10,664 bases of DNA, from NCBI GenBank assembly GCA_030535715.1, contig JAUNRL010000011.1:4065-14728 (forward strand), in the 5' to 3' direction. This document shows, piece after piece, positions 1 through 6,720 of the stretch. The notes below the pieces were generated by a model. That model saw only the letters and a program-made list of their open reading frames with translations, did not search any database and was not told the origin of the DNA. Made by a program: the position numbers and the translations under genes. This DNA is from Bacillota bacterium (GTDB taxonomy: Bacteria > Bacillota > Clostridia > Peptostreptococcales > Anaerovoracaceae). How positions within the stretch are numbered: position 1 is the stretch's first letter; each line of letters opens with the position of its first letter.

Positions 1-703
1 TCAGGGACACATTGGACGCCAGCGTCCAGGGCGTGGTGGTCCAGGCCAGAAAGTACTCATCGGCATCGGATCGCTTAAACTTGGCCGTGATGGTGTTGAC
101 TTTGACATCCTGATAGCCCTGAGCAACCTCGTGGGAGGCCAGCCCCGTCCCGCACCGGGGGCAGTAGGGCAGGATCTTGTAGCCTTCGTAGATCAGTCCG
201 GCCTTGAAAAACTCCTTAATGATCCACCAGCCTGTCTCAATGTAGTCATTGTTCAGCGTGATATAGGGATTGTCCATGTCGCACATATAGCCCATGCGGC
301 TGGACATCTTCTCCCAGAGTTCCTTGTAGGTGAAGACGGAGTCCCTGCACTTCTCATTGAAAGCCGCGATGCCGTATTCCTCGATCTGCTGCTTTCCGTC
401 GATGCCCAGCTGCTTCTCCACCTCGATCTCCACCGGGAGCCCGTGGGTATCCCAGCCGGCCTTGCGGTTGACCCGGAAGCCCTTCATGGTCTTGTAGCGG
501 TTGACGGAATCCTTCAGGGTTCTGGCCATAACATGATGAATGCCGGGCTTGCCGTTGGCCGTCGGCGGGCCCTCGTAAAAGACAAAGGACGGGCAATCCT
601 GCCGGGTGCTCACGCACTTGCTGAGAAGATCCTTCTCTTCCCACTGCTCCGCCTGCTGCGTCTGAAGTTCGGCAATTGGTTTGTCCGATAAATTCCTGAT
701 CAT
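1..703 (-). CDS. ileS: Isoleucyl-tRNA synthetase, type 2 (N-terminal 234 residues; 3' end outside window)
   Basis: Cytoplasmic class I aminoacyl-tRNA synthetase that charges tRNA-Ile. Only the first 234 codons are visible; the family is about 1,030-1,050 residues, so the CP1 editing domain, KMSKS loop and anticodon-binding domain lie outside. Seen directly: FYEGPPTANGKPGIHH at residues 42-57 (class I signature region), GWDTHGLPVEIEVEK at 83-97, PYCPRCGTGLASHEVAQGY at 179-197, and the start of the editing domain, WTTTPWTL, at 221-228. The GLPVEIEVEK form, rather than the GLPIE form of type 1 enzymes, places it in the eukaryote-like IleRS2 group. The class I HXGH signature reads GIHH (54-57). 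The ATG at 703-701 was chosen because it follows a GAGG ribosome binding site 8-9 nt upstream and gives the expected N-terminus. It has its own promoter just upstream, after the mfd hairpin. Identity is firm; the subgroup is by motif recall. Confidence 0.96.
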   Translation of the reverse strand, partial: MIRNLSDKPIAELQTQQAEQWEEKDLLSKCVSTRQDCPSFVFYEGPPTANGKPGIHHVMARTLKDSVNRYKTMKGFRVNRKAGWDTHGLPVEIEVEKQLGIDGKQQIEEYGIAAFNEKCRDSVFTYKELWEKMSSRMGYMCDMDNPYITLNNDYIETGWWIIKEFFKAGLIYEGYKILPYCPRCGTGLASHEVAQGYQDVKVNTITAKFKRSDADEYFLAWTTTPWTLASNVSL

Positions 704-739
704 GTTCGTTTCCTCATTTCGACTGCACTTAACTCGCAT

Positions 740-768
740 ATTCTATACTGCACGGTCGGGAAAGTCAA
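740..768 (-). promoter_or_regulatory. Sigma-A-type promoter for ileS
   Basis: On the minus strand a -35 box TTGACT (768-763) is followed by a 17-nt spacer and a -10 box TAGAAT (745-740). Transcription would start near 733 and leave a leader of about 30 nt before the ileS ATG. The leader is too short for a T-box, and no T-box consensus is visible between mfd and ileS. The -35 box begins directly at the foot of the hairpin at 769-793. Confidence 0.65.
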
Positions 769-793
769 GACGCCGGGAAGCGTACCCGGCGTC
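769..793 (-). terminator. Probable terminator hairpin after mfd
   Basis: A perfect 9-bp GC-rich inverted repeat (GACGCCGGG at 769-777, CCCGGCGTC at 785-793) has a 7-nt loop. It lies about 130 nt beyond the mfd stop and ends the murC-to-mfd operon. On the minus strand it is followed by TTGACTTT, which is only a weak U-tract, so termination may be partial and some read-through into ileS is possible. The same bases form the -35 box of the ileS promoter. Confidence 0.55.
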
Positions 794-921
794 CTCTGTC
801 TTTTACAAGTGCCCGGCGCGCCGACGCAGCCGGTCACGTCAATCCGCGGACTGCCGGCCGCTTCCTGCAGAATCAGACTGTCCATCGCTCCCCGGGGAGC
901 CGTCACTGCGGTCTTAACCAT

Positions 922-3900
922 TCAGTTCACCTGTTCCTCTCCCAGGGCCGTCCGGAAAAACAGTTCCATTTCCTGCAGGACCGCCCGGTCACTCTTCGGG
1001 GAGTTAACCGTCAGCCGGATATACGGATCACTCCCGCCATAAAACCTGATCTTTTCCCCATAGGATGACGCCAGCCGGGGGATGACCCCGTCGGCAAACT
1101 TCGTGGTCTGCCACAGCTTCAGCATCAGCCGGTACCCGTTCTGGGTGATCTCCCGGACGCCCAGCTTCGCGGCCATAGCCCTGATCCGCGCGATGCGGAT
1201 CAGATTCATGGTATCCTTCGGAATATCGCCGAAGCGGTCCGCCAGCTCATCGATCACGTCCGAGCAATCCTCCTGTGTCCGGATCATGGCGATCTTCTTG
1301 TACATCTGCAGCCGAAGGATCTCATCCTCGATATAATACCGGGGAATCAACGCCGGAACGGGAACGCTGAAGACCGTCTCCTCCGCCTGAGGCATCAGGG
1401 TTTCTCCGAAAAGCCGTGCCACAGCCTCCTCCAGCAGTTTGCAGTACAGTTCATAGCCCACGTTCAGCATATGACCCGACTGCTCGGTACCCACCAGGTT
1501 CCCCGCTCCCCGCAGTTCCAGATCCTTCATGGCGATGCGGAAGCCTGATCCGAACTCCGTAAACTCCCGGATGGTCCGCAGACGCTTTTCGGCCACCTCC
1601 GTCAGGCTTTTGTCCTGCCGGTACATCAGATAAGCGTAGGCCAGCCGGCCCGATCGGCCGATCCTGCCCCGCAGCTGGTACAGCTGAGCCAGACCGAACC
1701 GGTCCGCATCCAGAATAATCATGGTATTCACATTGGGAATGTCCATCCCGTTTTCGATGATCGTGGTGGAGACGAGAACGTCGAAAGCGCCTTCGGCGAA
1801 ATCCATGATCACATCCTCCAGCTCCTGCTCCTTCATTTTTCCATGACCGATGCCCACGGATGCTTCAGGAACCAGCCGGCTGATGTCCGCAGCGGCCCGG
1901 GAAATGGATTCCACCCGGTTGTAGAGCACATAGACCTGTCCGCCCCTGGCCAGTTCCTTCTCGATGGCCTCCCGGATAACGAAGTCGTCCTGTTCCATCA
2001 CATAGGTCTGCACCGGCTGCCGGTCCTCCGGCGGCTCCTCAATGGTGCTCATGTCCCGAATGCCGGACAGGGACATGTGCAGGGTTCGGGGGATGGGCGT
2101 TGCCGACAGGGTCAGCACATCCACGTTTTCCCTCAGCTGCTTGAGCTTCTCCTTATGCCGCACACCGAACCGCTGCTCCTCATCCACCACCAGAAGGCCC
2201 AGATCCCGGAAAGAAACGTCTCCGGACAGAAGCCGGTGGGTGCCGATCACCAGATCGATCTTTCCCTCCGCCAGCTCCTTCACCATCTCCTTCTGCCGGG
2301 CCGCCGTGCGGAAACGGGAGAGCATCTCCACCCGGAAGGGGAACTTCTCGAAGCGGTCCTTCAGGGTATAGTAGTGCTGATTGGCCAGCAGCGTGGTGGG
2401 CACCAGCACCGCCGCCTGCTTTCCCTCGCAGACGCACTTGAACAGCGCCCTGGCCGCCACTTCCGTCTTGCCGTATCCCACATCGCCGCAGAGCAGCCGG
2501 TCCATGGGGATATCCCGCTCCATGTCACGCTTGATCTCCGCGGTGCATTTTAGCTGATCCCCGGTCTCCGTATAGGGAAAGCTCTCTTCAAATTCCTTCT
2601 GCCAGATGGTGTCCTTCCCGAAAGCGTGCCCCTTTCTCTGCATCCGGGCCGCGCTGACCCGCAGCAGATCCTGCGCCATGTCTTCCACGGCGGCCCGGGC
2701 CCGGGCCCGGGTCTTCTTCCATTCGCCGCCGGTCAGCCTGCTCAGTCGGGGGGCGTTCTCTCCGCCGCCGATGTACTTCTGGAGAATCCCCAGCTGATCC
2801 ACGGGGATGTACAGCATATCCGATCCGGCGTACTTCACCTTCAGATAGTCCTGTCTGACGCCCAGAACGACCATCTGCTCCACGCCGACGAACCGGCCGA
2901 TGCCGTGGCTTTCATGCACCACATAGTCCCCGGTCTGCACATCAGCGAAGCTCCTGATCCTCTCTCCCGCGGTTTTGCTCCGTCCGGGCCGCCTCGTCCG
3001 GCGGCTGCCGCCGAAGACATCCCCTTCCCAGATCCAGCACCGCTTCTCATCGGTGAGCTCCAGGCCTGCGGTCAGGATGCCGATCACCAGACGGATTCTG
3101 CCGGGAGCCGGCAGTAAGACCCCCTGTCCATCCGGAATCCGCCGCCCGAACAGTCCTTCGTGATCCAGATACTCCTGCATGTTCTGCAGCCGCTCCGGAG
3201 TGCTGCAGACGATGGTCACATCAAATCCTCTGGCCAGATATCCGTCCAGATCCGCCTTCAGCGCGTCCAGCCGGCCGTTGTAAACCGGGGTCTGCCGGCA
3301 GTTCACCTGCCGCAGTTCCGTGAGGAAGGTGGCATTGCGGATGGTGCTGACAAAGGGAGTGAAAATGTATCCCGGCTTTTCATAGAGCCGGTAGTAGTCC
3401 TGCGCACCGGACACGGCGGCAAAGTCATCGCCGATTCCCCGGCCCTCGGAAAGGATCGTTTCCACGTCTTCGGCCAGTTCTTTTTCGGCTGCTTCCAGCG
3501 TTTCCAGGATTCTTCCCGGATCGTCGATCATGATCAGCGGATCCCGAAGGTAGTCCCACAGGTATTCCGTTTCCTCGAAAAAGTATCCCGGGAAGTTTTC
3601 CAGGTACTGCAGGTTGATTCCCTGCCCGACATACTCCAGCAGCTGATCTCTGCGCCGGATCAGGCGAGCCGTCTGCTCCGTCCGGATGGAAGGCTCTCCG
3701 ATGGCGCGACCGCTTCCGGCTTCCTTTTTTGCCTCCTCCGCCGCTTTTTTTTCCTGATTCCGGATCTGCCGGTCATAGGCCCGGCGGATCTTTTCCCCGG
3801 CCCGGGCAAACCGTTCCTTTTCCCGCAGAAGCAGGCGGCAGGCAAAAATCGTCACCCGATCCACGGACACCAGCGAGCGCTGGGTTTCAGGATCAAAGGT

Positions 3901-4452
3901 CCGGATGGAATCCACCTCCGTGTCAAAGCATTCGATCCGGACCGGGACATCGCTGTCCGCCGGAAATACATCGATGATTTCGCCCCGGATGGCAAACTCC
4001 CCCCGACTCTCAATCATGCTGACCCGCTCGTACCCCAGCAGGGTCAGTTCCTCCGCCAGGCGATCCGTGTTCACTTCCGCGCCGCAGCTGAAAGTCAGGG
4101 TATTCTCCGCGAACAGCCTCGCCGGCGGAAGCTTGCGGACAGCGCTTCGAACCGGCGCGATGATCACGCAGTCCTGTCCGCTGACCGCCGCCTGGAGCGC
4201 CTTCATCCGCTCCAGCAGATCCTCGCTGCTTCTGGCTTCGAACGCAACCCAGGGCTCTTCTTCTTCCGGCAAAACAATAATCGAACTGTCCCCATGAAAA
4301 AAAGCAAGGTCAGTTGCCAGCCGTTTCGCCCGGTTGAGCGTCGGTACCACGATCAGGCTCTGTCCTTGTTGTTTGCTGATCAAATCCGCTGCCAGAGCGG
4401 CAACCCTACCTTCGGCCGCCCCGGCGATGTTGACCATGCCCTTATTCTTCAC
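922..4452 (-). CDS. mfd: Transcription-repair coupling factor Mfd
   Basis: ATP-driven DNA translocase that removes RNA polymerase stalled at lesions and recruits UvrA for nucleotide excision repair. At 1,176 residues it is full length (family about 1,150-1,180). Domains seen: UvrB-like N-terminal region with ESRGEFAIRGEIIDVFPAD (148-166); a K/E-rich charged linker around 210-265; the RNA polymerase interaction domain with TGDYVVHESHGIGRFVG (507-523); RecG-type translocase with Walker A GDVGYGKTE (656-664), DEEQ box (757-760), SATPIPRT (783-790) and QLRGRIGRS (926-934); and the C-terminal TRCF domain from about 1025. The start is a GTG at 4452 with AAGGGGA about 6 nt upstream, overlapping the pth stop by 11 nt, which suggests translational coupling. 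The next ATG (4437) has a poorly spaced ribosome binding site. Last gene of the murC operon. No fin gene precedes it and no prsA or spoVT follows it. Confidence 0.98.
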   Translation of the reverse strand: MKNKGMVNIAGAAEGRVAALAADLISKQQGQSLIVVPTLNRAKRLATDLAFFHGDSSIIVLPEEEEPWVAFEARSSEDLLERMKALQAAVSGQDCVIIAPVRSAVRKLPPARLFAENTLTFSCGAEVNTDRLAEELTLLGYERVSMIESRGEFAIRGEIIDVFPADSDVPVRIECFDTEVDSIRTFDPETQRSLVSVDRVTIFACRLLLREKERFARAGEKIRRAYDRQIRNQEKKAAEEAKKEAGSGRAIGEPSIRTEQTARLIRRRDQLLEYVGQGINLQYLENFPGYFFEETEYLWDYLRDPLIMIDDPGRILETLEAAEKELAEDVETILSEGRGIGDDFAAVSGAQDYYRLYEKPGYIFTPFVSTIRNATFLTELRQVNCRQTPVYNGRLDALKADLDGYLARGFDVTIVCSTPERLQNMQEYLDHEGLFGRRIPDGQGVLLPAPGRIRLVIGILTAGLELTDEKRCWIWEGDVFGGSRRTRRPGRSKTAGERIRSFADVQTGDYVVHESHGIGRFVGVEQMVVLGVRQDYLKVKYAGSDMLYIPVDQLGILQKYIGGGENAPRLSRLTGGEWKKTRARARAAVEDMAQDLLRVSAARMQRKGHAFGKDTIWQKEFEESFPYTETGDQLKCTAEIKRDMERDIPMDRLLCGDVGYGKTEVAARALFKCVCEGKQAAVLVPTTLLANQHYYTLKDRFEKFPFRVEMLSRFRTAARQKEMVKELAEGKIDLVIGTHRLLSGDVSFRDLGLLVVDEEQRFGVRHKEKLKQLRENVDVLTLSATPIPRTLHMSLSGIRDMSTIEEPPEDRQPVQTYVMEQDDFVIREAIEKELARGGQVYVLYNRVESISRAAADISRLVPEASVGIGHGKMKEQELEDVIMDFAEGAFDVLVSTTIIENGMDIPNVNTMIILDADRFGLAQLYQLRGRIGRSGRLAYAYLMYRQDKSLTEVAEKRLRTIREFTEFGSGFRIAMKDLELRGAGNLVGTEQSGHMLNVGYELYCKLLEEAVARLFGETLMPQAEETVFSVPVPALIPRYYIEDEILRLQMYKKIAMIRTQEDCSDVIDELADRFGDIPKDTMNLIRIARIRAMAAKLGVREITQNGYRLMLKLWQTTKFADGVIPRLASSYGEKIRFYGGSDPYIRLTVNSPKSDRAVLQEMELFFRTALGEEQVN

Positions 4453-5035
4453 GGCCGTCCCCTTCTTCCTGCGCCGGCCTGCGGTTATACCGGTTCATGG
4501 CGATATCCACTCCCAGGCGAACGATGGCTTTCGCCGCATCGCCCGCGGTTCTCGCCGCGGTCATGAGCCGTTCTTCCTCCTCGCTGCCGATCCGGTTCAG
4601 CACGAAATTCTTCCATTCTTCCGGCCGGCTTTTGCCGACGCCGACACGAATCCTGGGGAAGTCCTCTCCGCCGACATGAAGAATCACTGACTTCATCCCG
4701 TTGTGGGTGCCGGCGCCGCCCTTCTTGCGGATGCGAATGGCGCCCGCCGGCAGATCCATATCGTCGCAGATCACGATCAGGTTTTCCGGCTGCAGATGAT
4801 AGTAATGCAGAATCTCCCCCAGCGCCTGTCCGCTGTCGTTCATATATGTCTGGGGTTTCACCAGCATAACCCGTTCCCCGCCGATCTCGCCCTCGCCCAT
4901 CAGCGCATGATGTCTGCGCCGGCTGACGGCGATCTCCTCCGTTTCGGCCAGATAGTCCAGCGCGAGAAAGCCCATATTGTGCCTTGTCTTTTCGTACTGT
5001 TTACCCGGATTTCCCAGTCCGGCAATCACATACAT
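4442..5035 (-). CDS. pth: Peptidyl-tRNA hydrolase
   Basis: Releases tRNA from peptidyl-tRNAs dropped by the ribosome, an essential recycling step in the cytoplasm. The protein begins MYVIAGLGNPGKQYEKTRHN and has 197 residues, normal for bacterial Pth. Catalytic and substrate-contact residues of the family are present: Asn9 in GLGNPG, His19 in TRHNMG, Asn66 in YMNDSG, Asp91 in CDDMDLP, and Asn112 in GGAGTHNGMKS. The frame is open further upstream to 5113 and into prs. The ATG at 5035 was preferred because GGAGGAG lies about 9 nt upstream; the ATG at 5044 would sit almost on top of that ribosome binding site. The prs stop is 19 nt upstream, and the 3' end overlaps mfd by 11 nt. The Ctc/L25-like gene that separates prs and pth in Bacillus is absent. 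The acidic tail (EEGDGREE) is not a family feature. Confidence 0.97.
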   Translation of the reverse strand: MYVIAGLGNPGKQYEKTRHNMGFLALDYLAETEEIAVSRRRHHALMGEGEIGGERVMLVKPQTYMNDSGQALGEILHYYHLQPENLIVICDDMDLPAGAIRIRKKGGAGTHNGMKSVILHVGGEDFPRIRVGVGKSRPEEWKNFVLNRIGSEEEERLMTAARTAGDAAKAIVRLGVDIAMNRYNRRPAQEEGDGREE

Positions 5036-5054
5036 GCCTGCCATCTCCTCCGGT

Positions 5055-6005
5055 TCAGTCAAAAAGCCTGCTGATGGATCCGTTGGTGTGAATCCGATTG
5101 ATCGCCTCGGCAAAGAGCGGGCCCACGGAAAGAATCTTCATCATGGGCAGCTGTTTCTCCCCGGGAATGGGCATGGTGTTCAGCAGCACCAACTCCTCAA
5201 TGGCCGACTGATCCAGCCGTTCAATGGCCGGTCCGGACAGCACCGCGTGAGTCGCGCAGGCCCGCACGGATGCCGCGCCCAGATCCTTCAACGCATTGGC
5301 CGCGTTGGTGATGGTCCCCGCCGTATCAATCATATCGTCCACCAGGATGCAGTCCTTCCCCTTGATGTCGCCGATGATGTTCATGATCTCGCTCTTGTTG
5401 GGTTCCGGCCGCCGTTTGTCCACGATGGCGATGGGGCAGCCCAGAGGCTCCGCCATGTTCCTGGCCCGGGGCACGCTGCCGTGGTCCGGAGATACGATCA
5501 CCAGATCGCCGTTGTTCTGTTTGGCGAAATACCGGGTGAGCAAAGGTAATCCCACCAGATGATCCACCGGAATCGTGAAATAGCCCTGGATCTGTGCCGC
5601 GTGCAGATCCATGGTGATCACCCGGTCCGCGCCGGCTGCCACCAGCATATCCGCCACCAGCTTTGCCGTAATCGGATCTCTGGCCTTGGCCTTTCTGTCC
5701 TGTCTAGCGTATCCGTAATAGGGCATGACCGCACTGATCCGGCCGGCAGAAGCCCGCTTCATGGCATCGATCATGATCAGCAGCTCCATCAGATTGTCAT
5801 TGACCGGGTCGCAGGTGGACTGAATGATGAAGCAGTCGCAGCCCCGAACCGATTCGCCCAGACTGACCGAAATCTCACCGTCGCTGAATTTGGCCACCTT
5901 CGCTTCTCCCAGCGGCTTTCCGATAATGGAAGAAATTTCCTCCGCCAGATCCGGGTGAGAATTAGCCGTAAAGATCTTGTAGTTTGTGAACACACCATTT
6001 TTCAT
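5055..6005 (-). CDS. prs: Ribose-phosphate pyrophosphokinase (PRPP synthase, class I)
   Basis: Makes PRPP from ribose 5-phosphate and ATP for purine, pyrimidine, NAD, histidine and tryptophan synthesis. At 316 residues it is standard length. Seen: FSDGEISVSLGESVRG (40-55), the flexible catalytic loop YGYARQDRKAKARDPITAK (97-115), DLHAAQIQGYF with catalytic His135 (133-143), VSPDHGSVPRARNMA (171-185), and the PRPP-binding loop CILVDDMIDTAGT (219-231). The GSVPRA segment differs slightly from the more usual GGVxRA, but no key residue is lost. The ATG at 6005 has AAGGAGAC about 7 nt upstream. It follows the GlmU-domain gene by 16 nt in the same operon, the usual glmU-prs pairing of Bacillota. 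Confidence 0.98.
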   Translation of the reverse strand: MKNGVFTNYKIFTANSHPDLAEEISSIIGKPLGEAKVAKFSDGEISVSLGESVRGCDCFIIQSTCDPVNDNLMELLIMIDAMKRASAGRISAVMPYYGYARQDRKAKARDPITAKLVADMLVAAGADRVITMDLHAAQIQGYFTIPVDHLVGLPLLTRYFAKQNNGDLVIVSPDHGSVPRARNMAEPLGCPIAIVDKRRPEPNKSEIMNIIGDIKGKDCILVDDMIDTAGTITNAANALKDLGAASVRACATHAVLSGPAIERLDQSAIEELVLLNTMPIPGEKQLPMMKILSVGPLFAEAINRIHTNGSISRLFD

Positions 6006-6021
6006 CGTTCAGTCTCCTTCT

Positions 6022-6720
6022 TTATTTTTTCTTCTTCAGAATGCCGCGTTTTTCCACCCAGTCGCGGAAGGTTCTTCCCCGGGATCGTGCCACGTAGAGT
6101 GCTCCGCCTGGAACATCTTCGGTGATGGTGCTTCCCGCCGCCACATAGGCCTTCTCGCCGATGTGAACCGGAGAAATCAGATTGGAATTGCAACCGATGA
6201 ACGCGCCGTCATCGACGATGGATCTGTACTTGTTGCTGCCGTCGTAATTGACAAAGACCACACCGCAGCCCAGATTGACGCCCTTTCCCACATCGGAATC
6301 CCCGATGTAGGTCAGATGGGAGGCTTTGCTGCCGTCGCCCATGGTTGAGTTTTTGACTTCGACGAAGTCCCCGACCTTGCAGCCGTCGCCGATGGAACTG
6401 TTGGGCCGCAGATAGGCAAAGGGGCCGACGGTGGTGTCGCTGCCCACCTGGCTCTGCAGAATGACCGAGCTCTGCACCGTCGTGCCGTCGCCGATGACGG
6501 AATCCACGATGCGGGTATTCTGTCCGATCACGCAGTCCTCCCCGATCACGACATGGCCTTCCAGGACAACGCAGGGACAGATGACCGTTCCCCGGCCGAT
6601 CTTCACGCCTTCATCGATATACGCCGTCTTCAGATCAACGAATGCCACACCCTGTTCCATGAGGGAGAGATTCCATTTGATCCGCTGTTTCTCCAGAGCT
6701 TCATATTCTTTCCGTTTCAT
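6022..6720 (-). CDS. glmU: Stand-alone GlmU C-terminal acetyltransferase domain (left-handed beta-helix)
   Basis: Matches the C-terminal half of bifunctional GlmU, which acetylates glucosamine-1-phosphate with acetyl-CoA on the way to UDP-GlcNAc. The 232 residues are mostly hexapeptide repeats (for example IGRGTV, IGEDCV, IGDGTT) forming a left-handed beta-helix. Residues corresponding to the GlmU acetyltransferase site are present: Arg105 (YLRPNS), Lys123 (VEVKNS), His135 and Tyr138 (SHLTYIGD), Asn149, Tyr159 (NYDG) and Lys164 (NKYR). The N-terminal uridylyltransferase domain of about 230 residues, with its LAAGxGTRM loop, is missing. The gene starts at the GlmU linker helix with its own ATG and a strong AGAGGAGAG ribosome binding site inside the murC end. 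The ATGA overlap with murC shows that this is a designed gene boundary, not an assembly break. The C-terminus ends in a lysine run. Activity as acetyltransferase is inferred; the missing pyrophosphorylase must be elsewhere or be another enzyme. Confidence 0.9.
   Translation of the reverse strand: MKRKEYEALEKQRIKWNLSLMEQGVAFVDLKTAYIDEGVKIGRGTVICPCVVLEGHVVIGEDCVIGQNTRIVDSVIGDGTTVQSSVILQSQVGSDTTVGPFAYLRPNSSIGDGCKVGDFVEVKNSTMGDGSKASHLTYIGDSDVGKGVNLGCGVVFVNYDGSNKYRSIVDDGAFIGCNSNLISPVHIGEKAYVAAGSTITEDVPGGALYVARSRGRTFRDWVEKRGILKKKK

Noticed and set aside
2694..2711. Three tandem CCCGGG units forming an 18-nt perfect palindrome
   Set aside because: It lies inside mfd and encodes the Arg-Ala-rich start of a helix where Mfd proteins are normally basic; best explained by codon choice for alternating Arg and Ala.
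3160..4566. Long open frame of 468 codons on the plus strand
   Set aside because: It lies antisense to mfd and pth, whose conserved motifs are unmistakable; the frame is open only because of GC-rich codon bias.
5036..5113. Upstream extension of pth by 26 codons into prs
   Set aside because: The family N-terminus is MxxIxGLGNPG, and the GGAGGAG ribosome binding site points to the ATG at 5035; the extension has no similarity to Pth.
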